Assembly (NCBI GenBank): GCA_965261165.1
Contig: OZ253445.1
Location: forward strand, 1,488,001 to 1,552,000
Direction of reading: 5' to 3'
DNA length: 64,000 nucleotides
Source of the DNA: SMWN01 sp965261165
GTDB taxonomy: Bacteria; Pseudomonadota; Gammaproteobacteria; Eutrophobiales; Eutrophobiaceae
The notes under the pieces are model-generated. The model had not been told where the DNA came from and searched no databases. It saw nothing but the letters and a program-made list of their open reading frames with translations. Below are positions 1 to 8,235 of this stretch, in pieces. Every line of letters begins with the position of its first letter. Within the stretch, counting starts at the first letter, position 1. The position numbers and the translations under genes were made by a program.

Positions 1-531
1 TCGTATGTGCCCGATGCTTATGATTATCTGAAAAGTTTTTGCCCGGTGCGAATGCCGCTGAAAACGAATTGCCGGAACTCACTGCCAATCCTGCAACGGA
101 TACAATGTGACCTGGGCGCTGATGTGGGCAATCCAGGGGTTGGTGATGGCCCAGCGGTACGTGAAGTTCATCTCACCGACACAGACAGTGCTGTCCAGGC
201 TCTGGAGAAAGAGCTGCGCGGCCTGGTGGATGGCGATGGGTTCAATCCGGCGGACATCGTCATACTTTCGCCGGTCACGTTTTCGCAGTCCTGGACGTCT
301 AAATTACCCGCAGATTTGTGCGACTCAATCTCTGTTCTGGACGATGCCTCTCCTCGTAACGTGAATCGTTATACGATCGGCTTTGCGCAGGTTGGGGATT
401 TCAAAGGCCTTGAGAGCGAGGTGATTGTTCTTGTTGATATGCCTAGACCTGGGCATAGTGAAACTCTGCGCTCCCACCACTATGTTGGGATGAGCAGGGC
501 GCGTGCGCTGCTGAGCATGATCTGTTGCTGA
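1..531 (+). pseudogene. C-terminal part of a superfamily 1 DNA helicase (runs in from the left edge)
   Basis: The frame is open from base 1, so the start lies outside the window or has been lost. The segment has an NCRNS element near the beginning that resembles helicase motif IV. Near the end it has a KGLES element (motif V-like) followed by HYVGMSRAR, the motif VI signature of UvrD/UvrD_C_2-type helicases. These motifs bind ATP and couple hydrolysis to strand movement. The frame stops almost directly after motif VI and is followed by a run of ten C and then IS debris, so the tail may be truncated. Whether the missing upstream part is intact cannot be seen; the pseudogene label is an inference from the surrounding decay. 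It could equally be the real C-terminus of a functional gene. Confidence 0.6.
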
Positions 532-598
532 TGGTGCGATCCCCCCCCCCATTGAGTTGGTTCTGTCCTGATGTTATGAAAGGGACAGGAGGGCCGTT

Positions 599-676
599 GT
601 GGCGCAAAGGAGCTACAAGCCGGAACAAACTGTCGCGAAGCTGTAGCAGGATGATGTTCTGAGCAACGCCCACTGA
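599..676 (+). pseudogene. Start of an IS3-family OrfA, truncated
   Basis: A GTG start followed by a peptide with the KPEQTVAKL pattern matches the N-terminus of IS3-type OrfA proteins, which normally read KPEQIVAKLRQ. A TAG falls after 15 codons and a TGA about 10 codons later. The helix-turn-helix body is absent. It is a short relic of a different IS3-type element from the one at 840-1553. Bases 677-840 show nothing I can assign. Confidence 0.4.
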
Positions 677-839
677 AACGAACACCTTGAGCGCGGAAGC
701 CGATGCGCTGGATGCCCGGAATTGCGCACAAACTTGTTCCCTCTTGCTTCCGCAATGCTTCCAGATACGGGGCAGGCGATTATCTGAAAGCAGCTTAATC
801 ACTTGAATTTCTGCGGATCCAATCCGAAATGTTTATGTT

Positions 840-1553
840 CCGGTAATCCTCCCATTTTTACTGGGGTCCGCTTGTAGAACTACGCAGCCATTCATGTCGT
901 ACGGTGCGGTTGTACCGCTTGATGTAAGCATTCTGTTGCGGCTTTCCTAGCTAGATGTATTCGATGCGGATGTGTACCGCGTTTCCGCCCATGCTTTCAA
1001 CCAGTCACTGCCGTATTCCGGGCCGTTATCAACCCTGATCACCTGCGGTGCCCCGCGCCATTCAATGATCTGGTTGCGACTGCGCACGACACGCAGCGCT
1101 GGCAGTGAAAAGTCCACTTCTATGTCCAGGCCTTGACAGTTGAGGTCATCGAATACGTTCAACGCTCGGAATGTCCGGCCATCTCCCAGCGCTGAGATGG
1201 CCTTACCGCTTTTTTTCAAGGGCCTCCTTCAGTAGATCGTTCTGCATGCTCATCTCAGCATGCATCCGCTTCAACCGCCTGTTCTCGTCATCAATACTCT
1301 ATTATCTGTGAAACCATCGATCCATCCATACCACCAAACTTCGCCCGCCACTTGTAAAAGCCCGCGCTGCTCATGTCATGCTCTCGGCAAAGCTCCGAGA
1401 CCGGCACACTACCCTCCGCTTGCTTCAAAATACTCATGATCTGCGCGTCGCTGAATCGTCCAGTCTTCAGCAAAAATCTCCGCAGATATCTTGCCAAGAA
1501 AATTCTCCTTTTCAACACCATTAATTTCCGTGGGGATTACCCCACGTCTGGAC
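840..1553 (-). mobile_element. Decayed IS3-family element
   Basis: Read on the minus strand, an OrfA piece (1291-1521) carries the KTGRFSDAQIMSILKQAEG helix-turn-helix start typical of IS3-family OrfA, followed by SELCREH and FYKWRAKFGGMD. After a break, an OrfB piece (947-1219) has the integrase-core features DIEVDFSLPA, RNQIIEWRG and VDNGPEY. It continues past a stop into GKPQQNAY and RYNRTVRHEWL. The N-terminal half of OrfB is missing, and frameshifts and stops separate the pieces, so the element is dead. The outer end near 1527-1553 has a short palindrome around GTGGGG/CCCCAC next to a terminal TGTCCAGA, as expected for an IS3 end. Confidence 0.75.
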
Positions 1554-1676
1554 AATTCACCAAAGCCATTCTGGCCTTCCTCCGAAAAACCCTGCCAGAA
1601 AAATGGCGGGAATTCCGCGATACTGTTACTGATAACTTCCGCATTGTCTCTTTCGACGCCTGTAAAATCCTGTGAA
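1554..1676 (+). other. Unassigned open stretch between two IS relics
   Basis: The plus strand reads a protein-like peptide containing LRKTLPEKWREFRDTV. It could be a scrap of a host or restriction-type gene left between the IS3 and IS110 relics. No start, no complete domain and no partner are visible, so no function is given. Confidence 0.2.
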
Positions 1677-1749
1677 CCGCGCCCCAACCGACAAGCAAAA
1701 AACTCAGGTCAATTCAGCCGCGGGAGTATATGCTCTTTGGTACTTGACA

Positions 1750-3007
1750 TTATCCAGCAATAGCTTGAGAAGATCTCTGCATGAAGTTGTTATTTTGCGG
1801 GTTTGAATATTTTGTGTAGGATTTCTGTTCTGCTGAAAATTCAGTTTCAACAGCACCTTTCTTGATCACCTGTTTGCTGCGGCTGCGTTGTTTGGCATCA
1901 CCTCACCGGCAATCGCCCAGATAAACCCAGTCAGCCCCTAAACCCGGCCAGCCCCCGTGCGATCACCGTACAGGTTTTCTGGGCAGTAATCGGTGTTCGC
2001 TCAAAGTCTGATATCGACCACAGAGCCGCTTCTGTGCCTTCCACGCGATAGCTTGTACCCCAGCAGAGGTTTGCTCGGCTCGCCGCTGTAACGGTGCGGT
2101 TTTACCTGCCGGAAACCGATAGCACCACGCCGCCTCCACCAGCACCCGCCGCACATGGCCATTGCCGGCCCTAGTAATACCGCCACGACGAACCCTGGAG
2201 CCATTCGATGAATCGCTGGACACCAGTCCCAAACACTTCATGAGCTGTCGCGGTGAATCAAGGCGGGTGATATCGCCAAGTTCCGCCACAACCGTCATCG
2301 CCGTAATCAGGCGGCAACCGCGCAGTGCCATCAAGCCTTCCACCACGGGGGCAGGCTCCAGTCAACCAACGCCTCTGGCATGGACTGTTCAAGATCAGCC
2401 ACGCGCTGTTGCTGCTGTGTAACACTGTCAATGTATTCCTGAAATACGGTTTGTTGAACCCGGTGGCTGAACTTGATGCGCTCTAGCCAACGCCAGTAAG
2501 CCTGGGTCCATTTACTTTTCCCGCTGTCATAACGTTGGCCATGGCGCAACAAAAGGCACATAAGCGCTGCCGCGCCTGACGCTCAAGGTGCTTCATATCC
2601 TCACGGGCACGGGTCAAATCCCTTATCGCTTCCTGCTCCTGACCAGGTACCCAGACCGGCGTTAACTCTCCCGCTCAATGCAGGCGCGCCAGGTTCTCGC
2701 TGTCACGCCGGTCAGTTTTTATGCGATCGCCTAGTTTGGTCGGTATCAGCGAAGCTGCCACTACACTGCAATCATGCCCCGACTCACTGATCTGACGATA
2801 AATACCATACCCGCACGGGCCTGCTTCATAGCACCACGAAACGGCCTCGCCGTGCGCACTGACATCCTTCATCAGTTTCGACAGTGCCGTGGCTGTGTTC
2901 GCAATCTCACCGTAAAACTGCGGCTTACCGCCCGCAGCGTCAGTGATCGCCACAGCAATCGTATTCTTGTGTATATCCAGTCCCACATAATTGATAAACT
3001 GATTCAT
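1750..3007 (-). pseudogene. IS110-family transposase, broken
   Basis: The N-terminal piece (2675-3007) begins MNQFINYVGLDIHKNTIAVA, with the first catalytic Asp of the DEDD/RuvC-like domain and the KTDRRDSENLARLH element. A TGA follows, but the same frame goes on into AGELTPVWVPG, as in intact IS110 proteins. Frameshifts follow near 2560 and near 2345. The C-terminal piece (1963-2346) is the transposase_20 domain, with LRGCRLITAMTVVAELGDI, GLVSSDSSNG and WKAQKRLC. Another frameshift near 1960 leads into a tail traceable to about 1750. At least one nonsense change and three frameshifts make it non-functional. Intact relatives insert site-specifically without terminal inverted repeats, and none are seen here. 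Confidence 0.85.
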
Positions 3008-3096
3008 GACCTATCCTCCTCAATTATGGCTCTGAGCCGAAGTTTTTCCGTCCCAAGCTTAATCCATGGCGTTGAGGACGGGTAGGTCACTGCGTA

Positions 3097-3318
3097 ATGT
3101 CTTTGCATAATTCAAAATGTTGACAGAAGAGAGATTAAACCTGTTCCTATTGCGACAAAAATGTCGTTTTTAACAAGCTAATGACCGGTTTTTGACAAAA
3201 AATCAGGAACATTTTGTCGCTAAGTTGATTTATGCGAAGCTCTCTCATACAAACTTTATAAAATTAATGATATTGCCTATATGTCTTATTCGGTGGTTTT
3301 GAATGATGTGAAGGTCTT
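3097..3318 (+). repeat. Family A repeat, short copy (A1)
   Basis: The right 75 bases (3244-3318) match the right end of the family A repeat, including the TTATAAA..TTAATG and GTCTTATTC blocks and the end in GAAGGTCTT. The left limit carries GTCTTTGCATAATTCAAAAT, which is an imperfect inverted copy of that right end. The segment may therefore be a 220-bp short version with terminal inverted repeats. It fills the gap between the IS110 relic and the next gene. Inside, a GCGACAAAA stretch near 3157 is repeated inverted near 3212. Confidence 0.55.
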
Positions 3319-3402
3319 AATTTAATTTAGCTCATTGTTTGTTTGACTATAATTAATAATATCGTTACTTTTATTCTATAGTTTTTTTCTGAAGGAAAGA
3401 TT

Positions 3403-3741
3403 GTGCCTAATTATGATTATTTGTGTGAGTTGAATGGCGAAATTATTGAGGCAACACACTCAATAAACGCTAGTATCTCGAATTGGGGAGAGCTTTGTTA
3501 TGCCACCCAACATCCTCTTGGCGAAACACATCCTTTGGCACCTGTAAGAAAAATAATCAGGGCGTCAGCGATCGCATTTCCAACAGGGAATGCGGAATTA
3601 AAAAATCATGGTTTTACCAAGCTTGTTAAAAGAGATGATGGAGTGTATGAGAATATGACGGCAATTGGTGGTGAAAAGCGTTATATGACTGCGGGAGACG
3701 CATCATCAATACCTCACTTAAAGAAGAAAATAGAAGACTAG
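3403..3741 (+). CDS. Small FmdB-like protein lacking the zinc-ribbon cysteines
   Basis: The 112-residue protein opens MPNYDYLCELNG, then has a WGELC element near residue 28. This is the layout of small FmdB/zinc-ribbon-type proteins (MPxYDYxCxxxG). Those usually have paired CxxC motifs; here only Cys8 and Cys32 remain in this region, so zinc binding is doubtful. The GTG start is supported by GAAGGAAAG about 5 bases upstream. There is no signal peptide or membrane segment. It stands alone after a repeat and converges on the metallo-hydrolase gene. The family resemblance is moderate and the function unknown. Confidence 0.6.
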   Translation: MPNYDYLCELNGEIIEATHSINASISNWGELCYATQHPLGETHPLAPVRKIIRASAIAFPTGNAELKNHGFTKLVKRDDGVYENMTAIGGEKRYMTAGDASSIPHLKKKIED

Positions 3742-3772
3742 ATATTATAGGGGGCAATGGTATTGCCTGAGC

Positions 3773-4711
3773 TTATTCCCATTCAAGTTCAGTGAAGGCC
3801 TTTGTTACATTTCTGGCGTGATGTTGCTCATGTAGCAACCAATCTTTTTTCTTATCTTTTCCTACGGATTTAATTACATCTTCCAGAAACTGACCTTTGG
3901 CAATCGCTTTTCGTGTGTCATTTAACAACATCATTAAATAAGATGCCTCTGCTGCATAGGTTTTTGGCCAATCTTCACTGCTTGTCCCATGACCTGGTAT
4001 TGCCAGTCTAATTTCTTGATTTTGTAATGTTTCCAGAACTGCCAACCAGCCTTTGAGTTTCCCATCAAGTGAAGGTATGCGTTCTCTGAAGATCAGATCG
4101 CCGCTCCATAGTGTTTTAGTTTGGTAATCTACTACGGTGAGATCATTATGGCTATGTGCAGTAGGGTATGCAGTTAAGTTTATCACTCTATTGCCCAAAT
4201 CAAGTTCCATGGTTTTATCAACGGTAAGGGTTGGCCCTATGATGGAGTCTCTGCCCGGCTTAGAACCTAAGTCTGCTCTAAATTGCTGTAGAAAGAAATT
4301 GCGATTCTGCTCAACGGCGTCAGCCAGTTGTTTATGACCAACGAACTGAGGGGATTCTTTTACGAAAGCAAGATTGCCTAAAATATGGTCAAAATGAACA
4401 TGTGTGTTAATGACATAACAGATGGGGAGCTTACTGATTTCCCGAATAGATGATAGTAGTTTTTGTCCAATGGTGACTGACCCACCAGTGTCAATGACGG
4501 CGATACAATTATCTCCAATGATAAAACCGATATTAGCGATATCATCGTGTTGAGGGTGAGTAAATTCAACGTGAACCCCTGTATGTAAATAGATCCCATC
4601 TGTAACCTGATGCAGATTAAAGGGTTCAGACCCGCCACCAGCAAAGGCCAATGATAGATAAACTGGAAATAACAGAATCAGGCTAACTAATAATAAATAT
4701 TTTTTTGGCAT
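3773..4711 (-). CDS. Exported metallo-beta-lactamase-fold hydrolase (SoxH/quinoprotein-relay-like)
   Basis: The protein has 312 residues. Residues 1-24 form a signal peptide ending at AFA, so it should act in the periplasm. The zinc-site motif HVHFDH lies at residues 104-109. AHSHND (185-190), SGD (203-205) and GHG (240-242) supply the further metal ligands of the fold. A DTGG loop precedes the first motif. Proteins of this shape sit in the SoxH/quinoprotein-relay group of MBL hydrolases, which often accompany sulfur or alcohol oxidation genes; the substrate is unknown. The start codon is the last of four ATGs made by a 17-bp tandem repeat. Beta-lactamase activity is unlikely given the context, but it cannot be excluded from sequence. 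Confidence 0.75.
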   Translation of the reverse strand: MPKKYLLLVSLILLFPVYLSLAFAGGGSEPFNLHQVTDGIYLHTGVHVEFTHPQHDDIANIGFIIGDNCIAVIDTGGSVTIGQKLLSSIREISKLPICYVINTHVHFDHILGNLAFVKESPQFVGHKQLADAVEQNRNFFLQQFRADLGSKPGRDSIIGPTLTVDKTMELDLGNRVINLTAYPTAHSHNDLTVVDYQTKTLWSGDLIFRERIPSLDGKLKGWLAVLETLQNQEIRLAIPGHGTSSEDWPKTYAAEASYLMMLLNDTRKAIAKGQFLEDVIKSVGKDKKKDWLLHEQHHARNVTKAFTELEWE

Positions 4712-4776
4712 GGGTCTTCAATTTTCATGGGTCTTCAATTTTCATGGGTCTTCAATTTTCATGGGTCTTCAATTTT
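4709..4776 (-). repeat. Four tandem 17-bp repeats carrying start codons
   Basis: Four exact copies of a 17-base unit (on the minus strand AAAATTGAAGACCCATG) abut each other. The last copy supplies the ATG of the metallo-hydrolase gene. The unit is not a multiple of three, so each upstream ATG opens a different frame: ATG AAA ATT GAA GAC CCA TGA. The stop of each minicistron overlaps the ATG of the next copy (ATGA). The first two upstream copies encode complete six-residue peptides; the third runs on for 13 codons, overlapping the gene start. Each copy also carries a GAAGAC that might act as a weak ribosome-binding site. Confidence 0.85.
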
Positions 4777-4886
4777 AAGGAAGGTCTGATTAAAAGATAT
4801 TGTTAACATTAATTTCTGGTTGAAATATTTTCCAGACGTAGCTTGGACTAGAATTTAGTCAAATAATTCCAGAGGTCATAATGTTT
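4777..4886 (+). repeat. Family B repeat, copy B1
   Basis: This begins AAGGAAGGTCTGATTAAAAG and continues through TTAACATT, AATATTTTCCA and TCAAATAATTC. The same blocks in the same order occur inverted at 35511-35592, and the first part occurs at 8942-8978. The GGAAGGTCTGATTAA end resembles an IS terminal inverted repeat. Here it sits between the tandem repeat and an IS1595 relic. Confidence 0.55.
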
Positions 4887-4906
4887 TTTTGACTTATTTT
4901 GGAACC

Positions 4907-5206
4907 AATACGCTATGCTGGTAATCGGGATCAGGGCCGCCAGAGACGTAGGGAATGATCTTCGTATTACACCTTTCCTCCTCGCTTCAACAAGCCAAGC
5001 ACAGGGATTTTACCTGTACTCGTTTGCCTTTGCGTTGACCATCAAAATAACTTCCATTCACTTCAATCTCTCCGTCAAAAAACTCCATGGTTTTCTTGCT
5101 CAAGTTCGTAAGCAATAATCTCGCGCAAGCGACGATAAAAATACGCTGATGTAGATTTGTTGATACCAACCATTAGGGCCGCTTCAGCGGATAGAAATTT
5201 GTTTGA
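4907..5206 (-). pseudogene. IS1595-family (ISXO2-like) transposase fragment
   Basis: On the minus strand, three frames together give a FLSAEAALMVGINKST helix region, then GEIEVNGSYFDGQRKGKR, then GLLKRGGKVY. This is the order seen in the DDE domain of IS1595 transposases, where GEIEVDESYFGG is usual. Asn-Gly replaces Asp-Glu at the catalytic position. At least two frameshifts separate the parts and both ends are missing. It is a dead internal fragment directly downstream of the TauE permease gene. Confidence 0.65.
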
Positions 5207-5989
5207 TTAGATGGCGAAGCGGATTCCAATCATCAGCAAAATGCTGGCCAAGGCAGGCCGCATGATTTTCTCTGGTAAGTATGAACCGAAGTTGCCTCCC
5301 AGATATATGCCCGGGATTGATCCAATCAGAAGACTGCCTAAAAGCATATAGTCAACGGTACCTAGGTGTGCGTGGCCAAGACCGGCAATAGCGGTAATCG
5401 GCACGGCATGTGCCAAATCAGTACCGACAATTGATACTGCACGCATACGAGGGTAGAGAAAAAATAATATCGCCGCGCCTAATGCGCCAGCGCCAACTGA
5501 GGAAAGTGTGACTAGGAAGCCAATGAGGGTTCCCGAAAAAACAGTTAGCAGTTTTCTTGACTGTCTATGTAAAATTCTGATATCAGATAGACGTTTATTT
5601 TGACTTAGCCGCTGAATTTTAGTCTTAAACAATAGCGCTAATGATGTCAGAATTAACGCGATGCTCAGCGTGGTAGTGATAGCCTGTTCATAGTCGATGT
5701 CTGAAGCAACCATGTGTTTGAGTATGAATATAGACAGACATGCCGAAGGTATGCTTCCAACACTGAGGAGTTTCACGATACTCCAGTCAATAGTATTCTT
5801 GACATGATGAACAAAAATGCCGGTAGATTTAGTGACTGTGGCATACAATAAATCGGTTCCTACTGCGATAGCTGGGGGTATAGAAAATCCCAATACTAGG
5901 ATAGGGGTCATTAAAGATCCGCCGCCGACGCCTGTTAGGCCGACGATAAAGCCGACTAAAAATCCAATGACTGTGTATGCTACGTCCAT
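5207..5989 (-). CDS. TauE/SafE-family anion permease
   Basis: The 260-residue membrane protein has about eight hydrophobic segments in two related halves. Each half starts with a Gly-rich helix: GFIVGLTGVGGGSLMTPIL near residue 12 and LSSVGAGALGAAI near residue 160. This is the TauE/SafE (DUF81) pattern. Family members export or import sulfite, sulfonates or sulfoacetate. The gene diverges from a cysB-type regulator 122 bp away, which suggests sulfur-dependent control and a sulfur anion as substrate; that is inference from context. Length is normal for the family. Confidence 0.85.
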   Translation of the reverse strand: MDVAYTVIGFLVGFIVGLTGVGGGSLMTPILVLGFSIPPAIAVGTDLLYATVTKSTGIFVHHVKNTIDWSIVKLLSVGSIPSACLSIFILKHMVASDIDYEQAITTTLSIALILTSLALLFKTKIQRLSQNKRLSDIRILHRQSRKLLTVFSGTLIGFLVTLSSVGAGALGAAILFFLYPRMRAVSIVGTDLAHAVPITAIAGLGHAHLGTVDYMLLGSLLIGSIPGIYLGGNFGSYLPEKIMRPALASILLMIGIRFAI

Positions 5990-6111
5990 ATGTGTGCCAA
6001 AAATGAAAGCTCTTCTGAAAAAGAGCTTGTAATGTATAAGCTCTTTTCTATACTTAAAAGTAATTTATATGTATATTTTTATAATTATATAGAATAATAG
6101 CAAACAGGATA

Positions 6112-7098
6112 ATGAAGCTTCAACAGCTCAAATATATTTGGGAAGTCGCAAGACATGATTTAAATGTGTCGGCAACGGCAGAAAGTCTGCATACATCTCA
6201 GCCAGGCGTTAGTAAACAGATAATAATGTTAGAGGATGAATTAGGCGTTCAGATATTTCATCGAAGCGGTAAACGTCTGGCTGAAATAACGTCAGCAGGT
6301 GGATCTATTGTCAGAATGGCTGGGGAAATTCTGGAGAAGGTCGAAAATGTACGTCAGATTGCACGAGAATATAGTGATCAAGATAGAGGGACGCTATCCT
6401 TGGCAACCACGCACACTCAAGCACGCTATCTTCTCCCTGATGTAATTAGTGAATTTATTAGGAGATACCCGGATATTGCTTTACATATGCATCAGGGGAC
6501 GCCCGTGCAGATATCAGAGGCGGCATCAAAGGGTAGCGTTGATTTGGCAATTGCCACTGAGGCGCTCGAGCTTTTTGATAATCTGATCATGTTGCCATGC
6601 TATCGATGGAATCGTAGTGTCATTGTGAAACGTGATCATCCCTTGGCCATAAACGAGGCAAATGGTGACAAGCTAACACTCAAGAGACTCGCCGAATGTC
6701 CTATTGTCACTTATGTGTTTGGATTTACCGGTCGTTCACAGCTTGATGATGCCTTTAATGAAAAAGGCTATAAGCCGAAAGTCGTGTTCACAGCAGCAGA
6801 TGCCGATGTTATCAAGACCTATGTGAGACTTGGGATTGGTGTAGGTATTGTTGCGAGTATGGCATTTGATCCAGATATAGATAAAGAGTTGGTCGCTATT
6901 GATGTCAGTCACTTATTTGCATCGAGTGTCACAAAGGTAGGACTCAGAAAGGGTGCGTTTCTGCGTGGGTTTATGTATGAATTTATTGAATTATTTGCAC
7001 CGCATCTAAATAAGACGCTGGTTGAAAAAGCCCTTAACACCAAGACAAGCGAAGAAATTGAGCAGTTATTTTCTGGAGTGGAGTTACCCTTACATTGA
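6112..7098 (+). CDS. cysB: CysB-type LysR-family regulator of sulfur assimilation
   Basis: The 328-residue protein starts MKLQQLKYIWEVARHDLNVSATAE and continues LHTSQPGVSKQI, a close match to the N-terminal helix-turn-helix of CysB and Cbl. The effector domain includes TTHTQARYLLP and IRRYPDIALHMHQGTP, characteristic of this LysR branch, which binds N-acetylserine or sulfate-type ligands. Length matches CysB (about 324). An AGGA lies just before the ATG. It is transcribed away from the TauE permease gene, its likely target. Cbl is the main alternative name. The 3' side runs straight into repeat sequence. Confidence 0.85.
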   Translation: MKLQQLKYIWEVARHDLNVSATAESLHTSQPGVSKQIIMLEDELGVQIFHRSGKRLAEITSAGGSIVRMAGEILEKVENVRQIAREYSDQDRGTLSLATTHTQARYLLPDVISEFIRRYPDIALHMHQGTPVQISEAASKGSVDLAIATEALELFDNLIMLPCYRWNRSVIVKRDHPLAINEANGDKLTLKRLAECPIVTYVFGFTGRSQLDDAFNEKGYKPKVVFTAADADVIKTYVRLGIGVGIVASMAFDPDIDKELVAIDVSHLFASSVTKVGLRKGAFLRGFMYEFIELFAPHLNKTLVEKALNTKTSEEIEQLFSGVELPLH

Positions 7099-7300
7099 GT
7101 ATTACAACGTGCAGTGGAATGATCAGATAGAATCAATATCGGGATTCTGTCCCATTGTCTCCTTAATTTCTTGTTGTTCAGAGGTTTTCTCAAAAAGGAC
7201 TTCTTTGACAAATTTAAAATATATCGTATAAATTTTTTGGTTCCTGGATTTCCATTCAACGTCACCTAAGAATTATAGAACCTGCCTAATAATCAATACA

Positions 7301-7826
7301 AGACTCTTGCATAATCCACACTAATTCTACCGAAGCAGGTAAAATAAGACCATTCTCAAGACCTTGAAGATTGTTCATCTATGTACTGGGAAAAAGTCCC
7401 GAAAAAAATATCCCAGGGAAAAACTACCCAAGGTTGGTTCGCAGATATGCCTTTATGGACACAAATCAATACAGATTTAGCCGAAAAGAGCATTATCGTT
7501 GCGATAGACTCCATCAATAACATGAAAGGAATAAAGCCCGTGCCAAGCTGATGGCAATGAATCATCAGCTTAAATCATTCATCACCTTTAGAGAGGGGAA
7601 GGGAATGAACCTACAGTAACAAATACGTTATCTGTAGATGTATTGTGTCTGAATGCTCGATAATGGATAAGTAATAACTAAAACACGCTCATTGAGGGGT
7701 TTTATGCTATTGCTGTGACGATTAAAGGAGAATTCTCGCAAAATGAAACTGTTTCATACAAACTTTATAAATTAATGCTATTGCCTATACGTCTTATTCA
7801 GTGGTTTTGAATGATGCGAAGGCCTC
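7301..7826 (+). repeat. Family A repeat, long copy (A2)
   Basis: This 526-bp copy begins AGACTCTTGCATAATCCACA and ends GATGCGAAGGCCTC. The two ends form an imperfect inverted repeat of about 20 bases. It is nearly identical over its length to A8 at 45111-45634. Inside are a stem made of CTACAG and CTGTAG arms around 7610-7635 and a block reading AAAGGAGAATTCTCGC. A 56-codon frame starting at 7381 (MYWEKVPKKI...) is shared with A8 but not kept in other copies, so it is probably not a gene. Together with short unassigned flanks, the copy fills the gap between cysB and the small exported protein. Confidence 0.8.
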
Positions 7827-7851
7827 ATCGAGATTTGTCTGCACATGTTCT

Positions 7852-8115
7852 CTACAATCCTTTATCTGGAATCTGTTCCTCTCCTTTTTTTATCTTCGCA
7901 ATATCTGCCTCAATATTTTCAAGCGCCAAACGCCAGCCCATAATTTTGTTTTCATTATTTTCTAATCTTTTCTTAAAATCTACATTTGAATCTTGTAGAG
8001 CATTTAGTTTGCTTTTTGCCTCAGCCACCTTGGCAGTGAGTTCTTCATTCTCTGCATAGCTTGCCGTAGTGAAGAAGAATAATGAAGCAAATAAAACCAG
8101 CGTTAATTTTTTCAT
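7852..8115 (-). CDS. Small exported coiled-coil protein
   Basis: The 87-residue protein begins MKKLTLVLFASLFFFTTASYA, a clear signal peptide, followed by a mature part of about 66 residues. The mature part is rich in Glu, Lys and Ala with heptad-like spacing, so it is probably a helical coiled coil in the periplasm. An upstream TTG at 8121 is in frame, but the ATG at 8115 is preferred because AAGGAT lies about 10 bases upstream. No family is recognised. It is followed by family A repeat A2 and stands apart from the next gene. Confidence 0.6.
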   Translation of the reverse strand: MKKLTLVLFASLFFFTTASYAENEELTAKVAEAKSKLNALQDSNVDFKKRLENNENKIMGWRLALENIEADIAKIKKGEEQIPDKGL

Positions 8116-8235
8116 TTCCAAAAGATCCTTAAGCTGCTCCAGTCATGCCTATCTGGAGTATATCTATATTAAGTAACTGTCGAGAATAGTTTATTATAGG
8201 AGTTTATCCAAGTTTTACTGCAATTAAATCAGTCG

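Noticed and set aside
3150..3225. Tn3-type terminal repeat near the GCGACAAAA inverted pair
   Set aside because: The match to Tn3-family ends is limited to a few bases and no transposon genes are associated.
7356..7565. Short ORFs inside family A copies (on both strands, also at 30845-31036, 37916-38113 and 45166-45393)
   Set aside because: The frames are not kept across copies and simply reflect repeat sequence.
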